A stretch of 61,447 nt of DNA, from assembly GCA_030529625.1 (NCBI GenBank), contig JAUMWN010000005.1:1-61447 (forward strand), given 5' to 3'. Below are positions 35,044-45,720 of the stretch, piece by piece. A program made the position numbers and the translations under genes. Under the pieces are notes generated by a model, which saw nothing but the letters and a program-made list of their open reading frames with translations, ran no database searches and was not told the origin of the DNA. The DNA is from Coriobacteriales bacterium. Lineage in GTDB: Bacteria > Actinomycetota > Coriobacteriia > Coriobacteriales > Atopobiaceae. Every line of letters begins with the position of its first letter. Position 1 is the first letter of the stretch.

Positions 35044-36171
35044 ATGAGTGAGCACATTGACGTTTCGGTAATCGTTCCCTGCTACAACACGGAGCGCTTC
35101 CTGGACCAGGCGCTCACGTCCGCCGAGCAAAACGGACGCTGTTCGCTGGAGATTATCGTGCTCAACGACGGCTCCACCGACGATTCGCTGGACATCATGC
35201 GCTCGCATGCCAGCAGAGACGAGCGCGTGCGCATAATCGACAAGCGCAACCAAGGCTATGGCGCCACCGTCAACCGTGGGTTTGACGAGGCACGGGGCAC
35301 CTATGTCGCCATTCTCGAGCCAGACGACTGGGTACAGCCAAATATGTACGACGATCTGTTCGAGTACGCCACGAGCTTTGCCAACGACGAGGCGGAGCTT
35401 CCCGACATCGTGAAGACGCCATACTGGCGCGTATGGATGCCCACCACGCCTCGTGAGCGGCTGCTTCACTGCTCCTACTACCAGCGCATAAATGTCGATC
35501 ACCAGCCGTTCACGCTCAGTGAGTGCCCACGGCTGGTGCAGCACCACCCGTCCATCTGGTCGGCCATCTATCGCACAGACTTCCTGCGCACGCGCAACAT
35601 TCGCATGCGCGAGGTGCCCGGAGCCGGTTGGGTGGACAACCCGTTTTTGTTCGAGACCATGTGTCAGGCGCAGTCCATCGTGTACCTGGACAGGCCATAC
35701 TATTGCTATAGGGAGGACCTGCCGGGGTCCTCGTCGGCCACTCGCGTGCTCAAGCTCTCGCTGGAGCGCTGGCACGACATGGCCGACATCGTGGATCGCC
35801 TATGCCCCGACGACGATGGCATACGCTACGCTCTCACCGTTATTGGGTTTCGTTACGCCGGCGAGGCCATCGGGCGCGGCGCGCTCGAGGACGAGGAGCT
35901 GCACGCCATGCTGGAGTCGGTCTTCTCCCGCATGCGGACCGAAGATATCCTTGCGTTGGAGAACGTCTCGCCGCAGCTGCGCAGGCTCGCCTTCGAGCTC
36001 TCCAACCGTGAGGTGCCCAAGATCAGTGGAAGGGGTTATGCGCAGGCGCTCATCAATGAGTTTGGGTACTCCATTGGCACCAACGGCGTAGGATTTGCCT
36101 TGGTGAGGACCGGCGTGTATATGGAACGCCGCAAACGCCAGGATAAGCGCTCCGCCGACTACGTGGGATAG
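35044..36171 (+). CDS. family 2 glycosyltransferase
   Basis: 375 residues. A GT-A domain has VSVIVPCYNTERFLDQAL at the start, LNDGSTDDS, and the DxD-like LEPDDWV. The middle part includes YRTDFLRTRNIRMREVPGAGWVDNPFLFE, common in cell-wall glycan synthases. There are no clear membrane helices, so it is cytoplasmic or peripheral. It starts 2 nt after the ATPase stop. Together the three genes suggest synthesis and export of one surface polysaccharide. Sugar specificity cannot be told. Confidence 0.88.
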   Translation: MSEHIDVSVIVPCYNTERFLDQALTSAEQNGRCSLEIIVLNDGSTDDSLDIMRSHASRDERVRIIDKRNQGYGATVNRGFDEARGTYVAILEPDDWVQPNMYDDLFEYATSFANDEAELPDIVKTPYWRVWMPTTPRERLLHCSYYQRINVDHQPFTLSECPRLVQHHPSIWSAIYRTDFLRTRNIRMREVPGAGWVDNPFLFETMCQAQSIVYLDRPYYCYREDLPGSSSATRVLKLSLERWHDMADIVDRLCPDDDGIRYALTVIGFRYAGEAIGRGALEDEELHAMLESVFSRMRTEDILALENVSPQLRRLAFELSNREVPKISGRGYAQALINEFGYSIGTNGVGFALVRTGVYMERRKRQDKRSADYVG

Positions 36172-36192
36172 CGGGTGTACTAAGAGTATGAT

Positions 36193-36229
36193 GAGGTGTA
36201 CTGAGGGACGGTCTCCGGGGCACATCTCA
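36193..36229. repeat. degenerate GGGACGGTC hairpin
   Basis: GAGGTGT...ACATCTC arms around GAGGGACGGTCTCC. It is a weak relative of the GGGGACWGTCCCC family, lying directly before a well-preserved member. Confidence 0.4.
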
Positions 36230-36233
36230 CAAC

Positions 36234-36266
36234 AGCTGCACTAAGGGGACAGTCCCCTTAGTGCAG

Positions 36267-36268
<2 letters not shown>
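36234..36268. repeat. perfect 35-nt palindrome with GGGGACAGTCCCC core, at the rpoD 3' end
   Basis: AGCTGCACTAAGGGGAC, one central A, then the exact complement (17-1-17). Its last two bases are part of the rpoD stop codon. It lies between the convergent glycosyltransferase gene and rpoD and is the likely terminator of the superoperon, although no U-run follows. Confidence 0.8.
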
Positions 36269-37622
<1,354 letters not shown>

Positions 37623-37667
37623 AGGCTTCCTTTCGACGCATAGCTCAAGAGATTCTACCCGATTTTG

Positions 37668-39599
37668 TTACGCTCTAGTCCCAGAAAGACGTTGAGCAAG
37701 AATATTTGACTTTTGCTGCAAACGAGTGGCCTCTGCAAACAGTTGAGAGGCGTCCTGCGACCCGTCACGCATGAGCGCTCGCAGCTCGCGAATCTGCCTC
37801 CTCGTTGAGTACAACTCCACTACGTCCAACACGAATGCGACCTTTTGCGCGTCGTCCATGTCTTGCGTGGATACGACCTCTCCCGACGCCAGGATGTGGG
37901 CGGCATCGTCCACCACAGCCATAGCGGCCTGCACCAGCTGGTCGGGAGTCGCGTCGTCTGGCGTCGCAAGCATGGCCCATGCCATGGCCTCGTGCCTGCC
38001 GTCGGCCCAGCTAAAGGTGGCTATGCGGTTGGCATGGGGCTTTACCAGGTCGGGCTTTGCCGCCAACAGGGACAGTAACTCGCGTTCCGCGCGAATCTGC
38101 ATGCGCTCGTCGGCAGACACGCCCATGGGCGCGGTTGAAGGTTTGGCAACGACCGGTTCGTAATAGGCTCCGGTAGGCTCCTGCGCCTCGGCGGGCAGAT
38201 AGTCGGCCGGCACCTGTGCATCGCTGTACGCATCGCCGTACGGTACATCTGGCTGCGCGTATGCCACGCCACCTGCAGACGGCGTCGTAGGCCGGTTGGA
38301 CCGTACCGCCTGCTTGTGCGCGGGCCGGTTGCGTATGGCCTGCTTGACGTCCTCCACCGTAAAGCCCAGGCGATCGGCCACCTCGCGCGCATACGCGTCG
38401 AACGCATACGAGTCCTTGAGCGGTGCCAACACGCCGGCCAGATCATTGAGCGTGGACACCCTCAGACCCACCGGAGAGCTGGGGCTCACCTGTGCCAGGC
38501 GGTTGTCTATCACAAAGCTCATGAGTGGCTGTGCGTTGGCAAGGATTGGCTCGAGCTCTGCGCTTCTGTGCGTCGCGAGAAACTCGGCGGGGTCCTGCCC
38601 GTTGGGAAGCACCACGCACCTGAGGTCTGCCTCGGACTTGTCGAGGTATTGGATGGCTCGGTCTGCCGCACGCTGTCCCGCGGCGTCACCGTCGAACATG
38701 CATATGATCCGCTTTGCGAAGCGAGCCAGCAGCTTTACGTGGTCTATTGAGAAGGACGTGCCAAGCGCCGCCACGGCAAAGGGATAGCCCGCCTCGTGCA
38801 GGGCAATCACGTCGGTGTAGCCCTCGCATACGATGGCCTCCCCCCGCGCGACGATGTGCTCCTTGGCCTTATCAAACCCAAACAGATGCTTGCTCTTGTG
38901 GAAGATGGGCGTTTCCTTGGTGTTGAGGTACTTGGGTTTCGCGTCGGTGAGCACGCGCCCGCCAAACGCTATGGTGCGTCCCTGCTCATCTTTTATGGGA
39001 AACATTACGCGGTCGTAGAAGCGGTCGGCAGGACGATTGTTGCGCAGGACCGCAAGGTCTGCCGTTGTCATCTCCTCCGGCGTAAAGCCCTTGGACCGCA
39101 GGTGTGCCACCAGCATGCCATGGCCTGGCGCATACCCGAGCCCCCACTTGCGACACACAGACGAGCCGTACCCGCGATTTGAGAGGTACGTACGACCGTC
39201 GGCAGGACCACGGCCCCTGCCCCGGTTGAGGATGGTGGAGTAATACTGCTCGGCAGCCTCCATGCACTCCTTGAGGCGATTGCGCTTTGGACCGCGACGG
39301 GCACCGCGCTCCTCCACCAGCTCGATGCCGGCACGATCGGCCAAAAAGCGTATGGAGTCGGGAAACTCCAGGTTCTCGCGCTTCATCACGTAATCGAACA
39401 CGTCGCCACCTAAACCGCAGCCAAAGCACTTCCAGAGCCCCGTGCTGGGGTTTATCTTGAATGAGGGGGTCTTTTCGTGATGGAACGGGCAGCAGCCCCA
39501 AAAATCGGATCCGCGCTGTCGCAGCTCCACGGTTTCGCTCACGAGCTGTTGGAAGTCCGTCGCCTGCCGCACGCGCTCCTTGTCCTCGTCGGTAATCAT
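37668..39599 (-). CDS. dnaG: DNA primase
   Basis: Makes RNA primers for replication. 643 residues: CHC2 zinc-binding domain (CCPFHHEKTPSFKIN...CFGCG), toprim catalytic core with VCEGYTDVIALHEAG and MFDGDAAGQRAADRAI, and a C-terminal helicase-binding region after a Pro/Ala/Tyr-rich linker (about 455-520). The ATG at 39599 overlaps the ribF stop (ATGA) with GGAGG upstream. The open frame back to 39731 inside ribF is rejected. The classical rpsU is missing from this dnaG-rpoD pair. Confidence 0.96.
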   Translation of the reverse strand: MITDEDKERVRQATDFQQLVSETVELRQRGSDFWGCCPFHHEKTPSFKINPSTGLWKCFGCGLGGDVFDYVMKRENLEFPDSIRFLADRAGIELVEERGARRGPKRNRLKECMEAAEQYYSTILNRGRGRGPADGRTYLSNRGYGSSVCRKWGLGYAPGHGMLVAHLRSKGFTPEEMTTADLAVLRNNRPADRFYDRVMFPIKDEQGRTIAFGGRVLTDAKPKYLNTKETPIFHKSKHLFGFDKAKEHIVARGEAIVCEGYTDVIALHEAGYPFAVAALGTSFSIDHVKLLARFAKRIICMFDGDAAGQRAADRAIQYLDKSEADLRCVVLPNGQDPAEFLATHRSAELEPILANAQPLMSFVIDNRLAQVSPSSPVGLRVSTLNDLAGVLAPLKDSYAFDAYAREVADRLGFTVEDVKQAIRNRPAHKQAVRSNRPTTPSAGGVAYAQPDVPYGDAYSDAQVPADYLPAEAQEPTGAYYEPVVAKPSTAPMGVSADERMQIRAERELLSLLAAKPDLVKPHANRIATFSWADGRHEAMAWAMLATPDDATPDQLVQAAMAVVDDAAHILASGEVVSTQDMDDAQKVAFVLDVVELYSTRRQIRELRALMRDGSQDASQLFAEATRLQQKSNILAQRLSGTRA

Positions 39600-40621
39600 G
39601 CCATTACCTCCGTCTCGCCCTCGCCCAGGTTGCGTCGTACCCAGTCTATGTTGCCCAGCACGACCTCCGAAAGCTCTTCCACGCTTGAGAACGACCTGGA
39701 GGCGCGCAACCAGGCCACGAACGACACGCACACCTCACGTCCGTACAGGTCGCCCTCAAAGCCCACGAGGGTGGCCTCCAGGAACAGGGACTTGTGCTTG
39801 CCAAACGTGGGAGGTGCGCCCACGTTTGCCGCCGCGGGCCACGCACGGTCCTGGCAGATCACGTAGCAGGCATACACGCCCTCGGCCGGCATGCAGGTGT
39901 TTGTCTCGCACGCGACATTGGCCGTGGGGAATCCAAACCCCGTACCCTGCCCTCTGCCGTGCTCCACCACCCCACGCACATAGTGGCAGCGGCCAAGCAA
40001 CGCGTTTGCCTCGTCCAGCCGTCCTTCTGCCAGCAGGCGGCGGACGCGCGTGGCCGAGACCACCTTGCCATCTAGACGCTCCAGCTTATGAGTGACCACA
40101 GAGAATCCCAGGCGCGCTCCCATGCGCTCCAACAGCGCGGCATCGCCCGAGCCGCCCCTCCCATATCGAAAGTTCGCGCCCACGAATACCGACATGGGGT
40201 TGACAGAGGCAAGCAACCTGTCGTGCACGAACTGTTGGGGCTCAAGAGCCGCAAACTCGTGGGTGAATCCAAACACCAGCACCACGTCTACACCCATGGC
40301 AAGGAGCCCCTGAACGCGGTCGACGCAAGACAGCAAGCGCGTGGCATCCTCGTCCCTTCCCAGCACCTCGCTGGGATCGGGATCGAACGTCACCACCACG
40401 CAGGGAACCTGCGCATCGCGTGCCTGCGCCAAGGCGTCATCCAGCAGGCGACGATGCCCCACATGAATGCCGTCGAACACACCACACACCACAACGCTTG
40501 GATCTCGCGCGTCCATCACGCGTGTGATGGACGCGACGTCTTGTGCATAGGCCATGCCGTTGGCAAAGCTACGCGCGCACACGTTGTCGCAACGCAGCGG
40601 CGCCCATTGCAGACCACTCAT
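39596..40621 (-). CDS. ribF: bifunctional riboflavin kinase / FAD synthetase
   Basis: Converts riboflavin to FMN and then FAD. 341 residues. An N-terminal nucleotidyltransferase domain has GVFDGIHVGHRRLL and VTFDPDPSEVL. The C-terminal flavokinase barrel has GTGFGFPTANV and EGVYACYVI. It is the usual partner of truB, overlapping it by 4 nt upstream, and is coupled to dnaG downstream. Confidence 0.95.
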   Translation of the reverse strand: MSGLQWAPLRCDNVCARSFANGMAYAQDVASITRVMDARDPSVVVCGVFDGIHVGHRRLLDDALAQARDAQVPCVVVTFDPDPSEVLGRDEDATRLLSCVDRVQGLLAMGVDVVLVFGFTHEFAALEPQQFVHDRLLASVNPMSVFVGANFRYGRGGSGDAALLERMGARLGFSVVTHKLERLDGKVVSATRVRRLLAEGRLDEANALLGRCHYVRGVVEHGRGQGTGFGFPTANVACETNTCMPAEGVYACYVICQDRAWPAAANVGAPPTFGKHKSLFLEATLVGFEGDLYGREVCVSFVAWLRASRSFSSVEELSEVVLGNIDWVRRNLGEGETEVMA

Positions 40622-41538
40622 GCGCGCACCCCACAGATTCCCTGCGGGAAGTTAACATGAGGAGAGAGCCTGTTGCCGCTGCGACGCCAAATGCCCCATA
40701 GTTTGTCCTCGGCAACCATGCATACGCTGGCACCATTGCACGCGTCCATATCGCCTAGCATGATGGGCGTTCCGCTCTTCACACGTCTGAGCTCCTTGGC
40801 GGCAAGCGGACGCACCGGCAAGCCAAGGGCACGAACTGGGTCGAGTGCGGCCTGTGTCGCATCCTGCCCGCCCAGCTCTTCCAGCACGTCGAGCGATATG
40901 CAGTCGCGCAGGGTGATGGGGCCCGACGCCGTGCGTCGTAGCTGGCAGAGGTGTGCGGCATTTTGTGCCTCAAGGCCGATGTCGCGTGCCAGCGCCCTCA
41001 CATACGTGCCCTTGGACACCCTAAAGGCGCAGTCCCACCGTACCGTTGCATCATCCACTTGAATGGACAGCAGATCGGCGTCGTAAACCGTAATGGCACG
41101 GGCCGGCAGATCGACCGCCTCGCCGGCACGTGCCCGCGCATAAGCACGCCTGCCGTCTACCGATATGGCGGAGTAGGCGGGCGGGACCTGCATCTGCTCG
41201 CCGCGCAGGCCCGTGAGCAGCTCACGGGCATACTCCTCGCGCGCGAGCTCCTCTCCTGCAGGCATCTGACGAACTACCTCGCCTTCCGCGTCGTCGGTGG
41301 TGGTCTGTGTGCCAAACTCGATGGTGGCGATATATGACTTTTGGTCTGCTGTGAGATGGCCCATCAGCCTGGTTCCCTGGCCCACTCCCAGAAGCAGCAC
41401 GCCTGTTGCCGCAGGATCCAGCGTCCCAGCATGGCCTACCCTGCGCTCGCCGAGCGCACGCCGTGCCCGGTTTACCACGTCATGGCTTGTCATGCCCTGC
41501 GGCTTGTCCACCGCAATGAGCATGTTGAGGCCGCTCAT
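40618..41538 (-). CDS. truB: tRNA pseudouridine-55 synthase
   Basis: Isomerises U55 in the T loop of tRNAs. 306 residues with catalytic Asp in VGHAGTLDPAATGVLLLGVG, plus the GLRGEQMQVPPAYSAISVDGRRAYARAR thumb region. SKGTYVRALARDIG and a short C-terminal PUA-like stretch follow. The ATG at 41538 follows GAAGCGAGG closely. A downstream ATG at 41523 (MLIAVDKPQGMTSHD) is an alternative with better spacing. Confidence 0.95.
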   Translation of the reverse strand: MSGLNMLIAVDKPQGMTSHDVVNRARRALGERRVGHAGTLDPAATGVLLLGVGQGTRLMGHLTADQKSYIATIEFGTQTTTDDAEGEVVRQMPAGEELAREEYARELLTGLRGEQMQVPPAYSAISVDGRRAYARARAGEAVDLPARAITVYDADLLSIQVDDATVRWDCAFRVSKGTYVRALARDIGLEAQNAAHLCQLRRTASGPITLRDCISLDVLEELGGQDATQAALDPVRALGLPVRPLAAKELRRVKSGTPIMLGDMDACNGASVCMVAEDKLWGIWRRSGNRLSPHVNFPQGICGVRA

Positions 41539-41546
41539 GCCTCGCT

Positions 41547-42632
41547 TCACTGCGCACCGTCCTGGACGGTTTGCCCGGACTGGCATTCGCCATCCTCGTC
41601 TTGCCCGTGCAACAGCTTCCTCAGCGAGGGCAGGACGCTCACCAGCGCCTCGTCAACGCTTCCCTCGAAGGTGAAGCCCGCGGCTGCCTTATGGCCTCCC
41701 CCACCCATCATCTGGGCCACGCACGACACATCGTGGTCACCCTTGGAGCGAAGGTTGCCCCGCACTTTTCCGCCAGGGACCGCCTTGAGGAACAGGGCGA
41801 TCTGCGACCCCTCCACGCTGCGCACCGCATCGATGAGGCCGTCACACTCGTCTAGGTTTGCCCCGGTCCGCTCAAAGTCGCTCTGAGTGGCATAGCTGTA
41901 GGCGATGCGCCCCTGCTCGAACGTGGTAATGCGACCGAGCACCAGCGACTTGAGATGCAGGAAGGGCAAGCCAAAGCTCTCGTACACGTGAAGCGATATC
42001 TGCGAGGGCGAGGCGCCGCTGTCTACCAGCAGGCTTGCCGCCCTAAATGCCTCTCCGTCGGCGTTCTGGTACTGGAACCTGCCCGTGTCGGTGACGATCG
42101 CACACATGAGGTTTTGCGCGATGTCGGGCGTGAGCTCCACGCCAGCAAACAGGGCGAGCTCTGCGATGATCACACCAACTGCCGCAGCACCAGTGCGCAC
42201 CACCTTCGCGTCGCCAAACCCCTCAACTGGAGGATGGTGGTCAATCACGACCACCTTGCCCGCGCGCTCACACACGGCTTGTGCCTCATGCAGACGGCGA
42301 GGATCCGAGAGGTCCACGGCAACGAACACGTCGGGATCGTCCTCATAGGCGCTGGGCTGCTCAAGGCGTTCGAAGCCTGGCAGGAACGAGTAGATGTGCG
42401 GTGCTGGCCGTTCGTCGGCGAGCAGCACGCGCACCTCCGTCTGTGGCCAAAGCGCCTCGATGATGAGCGCAAGCCCAAGCTGGGACCCCAACGCATCGCC
42501 GTCTGGCGACGTATGCGCGCATATGGCAATGGTACGCGCCTTGGCCAAGGTTGCCATTATGCTGGCAAACCCCGCCTCCTGTTGTGCGTACTCCTCTGCG
42601 CTGGCAGGTCCCAGCCGCACCTTACTCTCCAT
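41547..42632 (-). CDS. nrnA: DHH/DHHA1 phosphoesterase, NrnA-like oligoribonuclease / pAp phosphatase
   Basis: Degrades nano-RNA and 3'-phosphoadenosine-5'-phosphate. 361 residues: HTSPDGDALGSQLGL, VAVDLSDPRRL, the DHH motif VVIDHHPPVEGFG, and VTDTGRFQYQN. The DHHA1 domain ends MMGGGGHKAAAGF. The start at 42632 follows GAGG with 9-nt spacing and lies within the rbfA 3' end. An ATG at 42641 is possible. Its position between rbfA and truB is typical of Gram-positive and actinobacterial genomes. Confidence 0.93.
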   Translation of the reverse strand: MESKVRLGPASAEEYAQQEAGFASIMATLAKARTIAICAHTSPDGDALGSQLGLALIIEALWPQTEVRVLLADERPAPHIYSFLPGFERLEQPSAYEDDPDVFVAVDLSDPRRLHEAQAVCERAGKVVVIDHHPPVEGFGDAKVVRTGAAAVGVIIAELALFAGVELTPDIAQNLMCAIVTDTGRFQYQNADGEAFRAASLLVDSGASPSQISLHVYESFGLPFLHLKSLVLGRITTFEQGRIAYSYATQSDFERTGANLDECDGLIDAVRSVEGSQIALFLKAVPGGKVRGNLRSKGDHDVSCVAQMMGGGGHKAAAGFTFEGSVDEALVSVLPSLRKLLHGQDEDGECQSGQTVQDGAQ

Positions 42633-43029
42633 CTGCCCCATCCTCTTCTGCGGCTATGGGATACCCAAACTCGTCCTTCTCAACCGAGAGCGTTGGCGGC
42701 ACGTCCTCCAGCGCTTGCGCTATGCGCTCGGCTTCGTCGGTTGTCGTGTCTATTACGAACACGATGTCGGGTGTGACCCGCCAGCCAAGCGAGTGTCCCA
42801 GCTTTGAGCGGATGCGTCCCTTGGCGCGTTCCAAGGCCTGAGACACCTTGTGATAGCGCGACTTCTCGCAGCTTATGTAGGCTCGCATCATGGACTTGTC
42901 CATGCTCACCTCAACGCCCGTGAGCGTTATGAGCCGCAGGGCCGGGTCGGACATCTCAAACAGCAGGATGTACCCAAGCTTCTCGCGGGCGAGCTCGCCC
43001 ATGCGACGAGAGTTGCTGTTCTGCTTCAT
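42622..43029 (-). CDS. rbfA: ribosome-binding factor A
   Basis: Small KH-like 30S maturation factor, 135 residues. It has SRRMGELAREKLGYILLFEMSDPAL at the start, VEVSMDKSMMRAYISCEK in the middle and GWRVTPDIVFVIDTTTDEAERI, followed by an acidic tail. It lies 10 nt after infB. GGGGTGCGCG precedes the ATG. Confidence 0.94.
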   Translation of the reverse strand: MKQNSNSRRMGELAREKLGYILLFEMSDPALRLITLTGVEVSMDKSMMRAYISCEKSRYHKVSQALERAKGRIRSKLGHSLGWRVTPDIVFVIDTTTDEAERIAQALEDVPPTLSVEKDEFGYPIAAEEDGADGE

Positions 43030-43039
43030 CGCGCACCCC

Positions 43040-45681
43040 CTACTCGGTACGGGCTACCTGCTCTATGCGATAGGACTCGATCACGTCGCCAGGGTGGATG
43101 TCCTGGTAGTTCTCCAGGCCAACGCCGCACTCAAAGCCGGCCTTCACGCTCTTCACGTCGTCCTTGTAACGCCTGAGTGAGGCGACCTTGCCCTCGTACA
43201 CCACGATGCCGTCGCGTACCAGGCGCACCATGTCGTCCCGGTTGATCTCGCCCTCCTGGACCATGCAGCCGGCGGCAATGCCAACCTTGGGCACCTTGAA
43301 GGTGTCGCGGACCTCGACCTGGGCGGTCTGCACCTCGACCTCGGTGGGCTTGAGCATGCCAATGCGGGCAGCGTCGATGTCCTCCATGGCCTTGTAGATA
43401 ACGCTGTAGGTACGAATCTCCACGCCGTCGCGCTCGGCAGCCGTGCGGGCCTTTGCGTCGGGGCGCACGCCAAAGCCAATAATGATCGCGTTGGAGGCGT
43501 CGGCGAGCAGCACGTCCGCCTCGGAGATGGCGCCCACAGCGGAGCGGATCACGTTTATGCGCACCTCGGACTGGTCCATCTTGGCCAGAGAGTCCTCCAA
43601 GGCCTCGATCGAACCCATCACGTCGGCCTTGATGATGAGGTTGAGCTCCTTGACCTCGGCGTCCTCCATCGTGGCGAATAGGTTCTCCAGCGTGATGTGC
43701 TTGGCCTTGTTCTGCTCCTCGATGCGGGCCTTGAGCGCGCGCTCGTCGGCGAGGCTGCGCGCGTCGCGGTCGTCCTGGAACACGCGGAACTCGTCGCCAG
43801 CCATGGGCACGCTCTGCAGACCCAGAATCTCCACGGGATAGCTCGGGGTCGCCGTGCGCACGTTGCGGCCCTTTGGGTCGACCATGGCGCGCACCTTGCC
43901 GTACGACATGCCCGCCACGAGCGCATCGCCCACATGCAGCGTGCCGCGCGTTACCAGGACGGTGGCCACAGAGCCGCGTCCGCGGTCCAGCTTGGCCTCC
44001 AGCACGTTGCCCGAGGCAAAGGTGTCGGGGTTGGCCTTGAGCTCGAGCACGTCGGCCTCGAGCAGGACGCTTTCCAGAAGGTCGTCTATGCCAATCTTCT
44101 TCTTGGCCGAGATGTCCACGAACATGTTGTCGCCGCCCCAGTCCTCGGGGATGATGCCATACTCGGTGAGCTCCTGGCGCACGCGCGTGGGGTCGGCACC
44201 GGGTTTGTCGATCTTGTTGACCGCCACGATTATGGGCACGTCAGCGGCCTTGGCGTGGTCGATGGACTCGATGGTCTGGGGCATCACGCCGTCGTCGGCA
44301 GCGACGATGAGGATGACGATGTCGGTGACCTTGGCTCCGCGGGCACGCATGGCCGTAAACGTCTCGTGACCCGGCGTGTCGATGAAGGTGATAATGCGGT
44401 CGTTGATTTTTACCTGAGAGGCGCCGATGGCCTGCGTGATGCCGCCGGCCTCGCCCTCGGCCACACCCGTGTGACGGATGGCGTCCAGAAGCGACGTCTT
44501 GCCGTGGTCGACGTGGCCCATTACGGTGACCACGGGCGGGCGCGGCTTGAGGTCGGCCTCGTCGTCGTAGAAGGTGAAGGAGTTCTCCTCCTCCTTGGTC
44601 ATAATCTTTACGTCGCGGCCCAGGTCGTCGGCAACGAGCTCGATCTGGTCGTCGCTCATACTCTGGGTTACCGTAAGGGCCTCGCCCAACAGGAACATGC
44701 GCTTAATGATTTCGGTGGGGGCCACGCCGAGCAGCTGGGCATACTCTGCCACACTGGACCCTTGTGGCACGCGAATGGTGTCGAGTTGCGAGAGGTCCTG
44801 GTCATTGGCAATCGCCTGCTCGATGCGCTGCTGCTCCGCGGCGGCCTCGGCCTGCTGGCGCCTGCGCTCCTTGCGCTTGCGGCGCCTGCCGGTGGACTCC
44901 TTGTTTGCCTCGCGCACGGCGGCACGGGCGTCGGCCAACACGCGCTCGCGGTTGTACTCTTCGGCCTCCCGCGCCATGCGGCTGTAGCGATCCTCCTGGT
45001 CCTGCCTATTTCCCCTACCCTTGCGGTTGCGCCCACGCGCCGAGGCGGTCTCGGGGTCGGGCTGGGCGGCGGCCATCTCCGCGGGAGTCACGCGCGGTGC
45101 GGCAGGGCCAGACGGGCGACGACTACGGTTTGCCGATGCGCGCTGCTCACGCTCGCGCTGCTCCCGCTGCTCGCGCTTCTGCTGCTCCTCGGCGCGTTTG
45201 CGCTCCTTGGCCTCTTCCTCCTGCCGCTTCATGATCTCGTCCTGCTGGGCAATCTGCTCGAGCAGACTCGTAAACGACGGGACGGACTTGGGGGCGTTGT
45301 CGCGCACGCGGTTGCGCTCGGCCTCCTCGGCCGCAAGGCGCTCCTGCTCCTTGCGCTCCTCCTCGGCCTTCTTGCGTGCCGCCTCGGCAGCAGCACGACG
45401 CCGCTCGTCCTCCTCGCGCTCCTTGCGCCTGCGTTCCTCGGCGGCAATGCGCTCGGCCTCCGCCTTGGCGCGTGCCTCAGCCTCGGCCTTGGCACGGCTA
45501 TCTCGGCCGCCCTGGCCTCCATAATGGGCTTGAGCCTCTTGCGGATGATGGACACGTACGCGTCCTCGAGCGTGGAGGAAGCCGACTTCGCGGGAATCTT
45601 CATCTCGTGGAGGTGACCAAGCATCTCCTTGCTGCTCATGCCATATTCCTTGGCCAAGTCATGAACTCGCGTCTTTGCCAT
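43040..45681 (-). CDS. infB: translation initiation factor IF-2, with apparent 1-nt frameshift near codon 60
   Basis: Initiator-tRNA-binding GTPase. The N-terminal IF2_N domain ([24 protein letters not shown], start 45681, GAAAGG upstream) is in one frame to about 45502. A charged Ala/Glu/Arg linker and the rest are in the -1 frame. These are a second IF2-N-like motif ([24 protein letters not shown]), the G domain ([26 protein letters not shown]) and the C-terminal domains to 43040. The span of 2642 nt is one short of a multiple of three, and adding one base near GAGAT (45500-45504) gives an intact 880-residue protein. A GTG at 45307 could start a shorter, functional form. The gene is essential, so a sequence error is a strong possibility. 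Confidence 0.88.
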
Positions 45682-45720
45682 GAAACACCTTTCTGCGATG
45701 GTCGTTGCCAGGCCAGTCGA

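Noticed and set aside
45495-45510. Programmed -1 frameshift in infB
   Set aside because: There is no X-XXY-YYZ heptamer, and no downstream pseudoknot was obvious. A missing base explains the pattern better.
43697-45616. 639-codon forward open frame opposite infB
   Set aside because: Low-complexity Leu/Ala/Gly-rich translation antisense to IF-2. No ribosome site or family motif.
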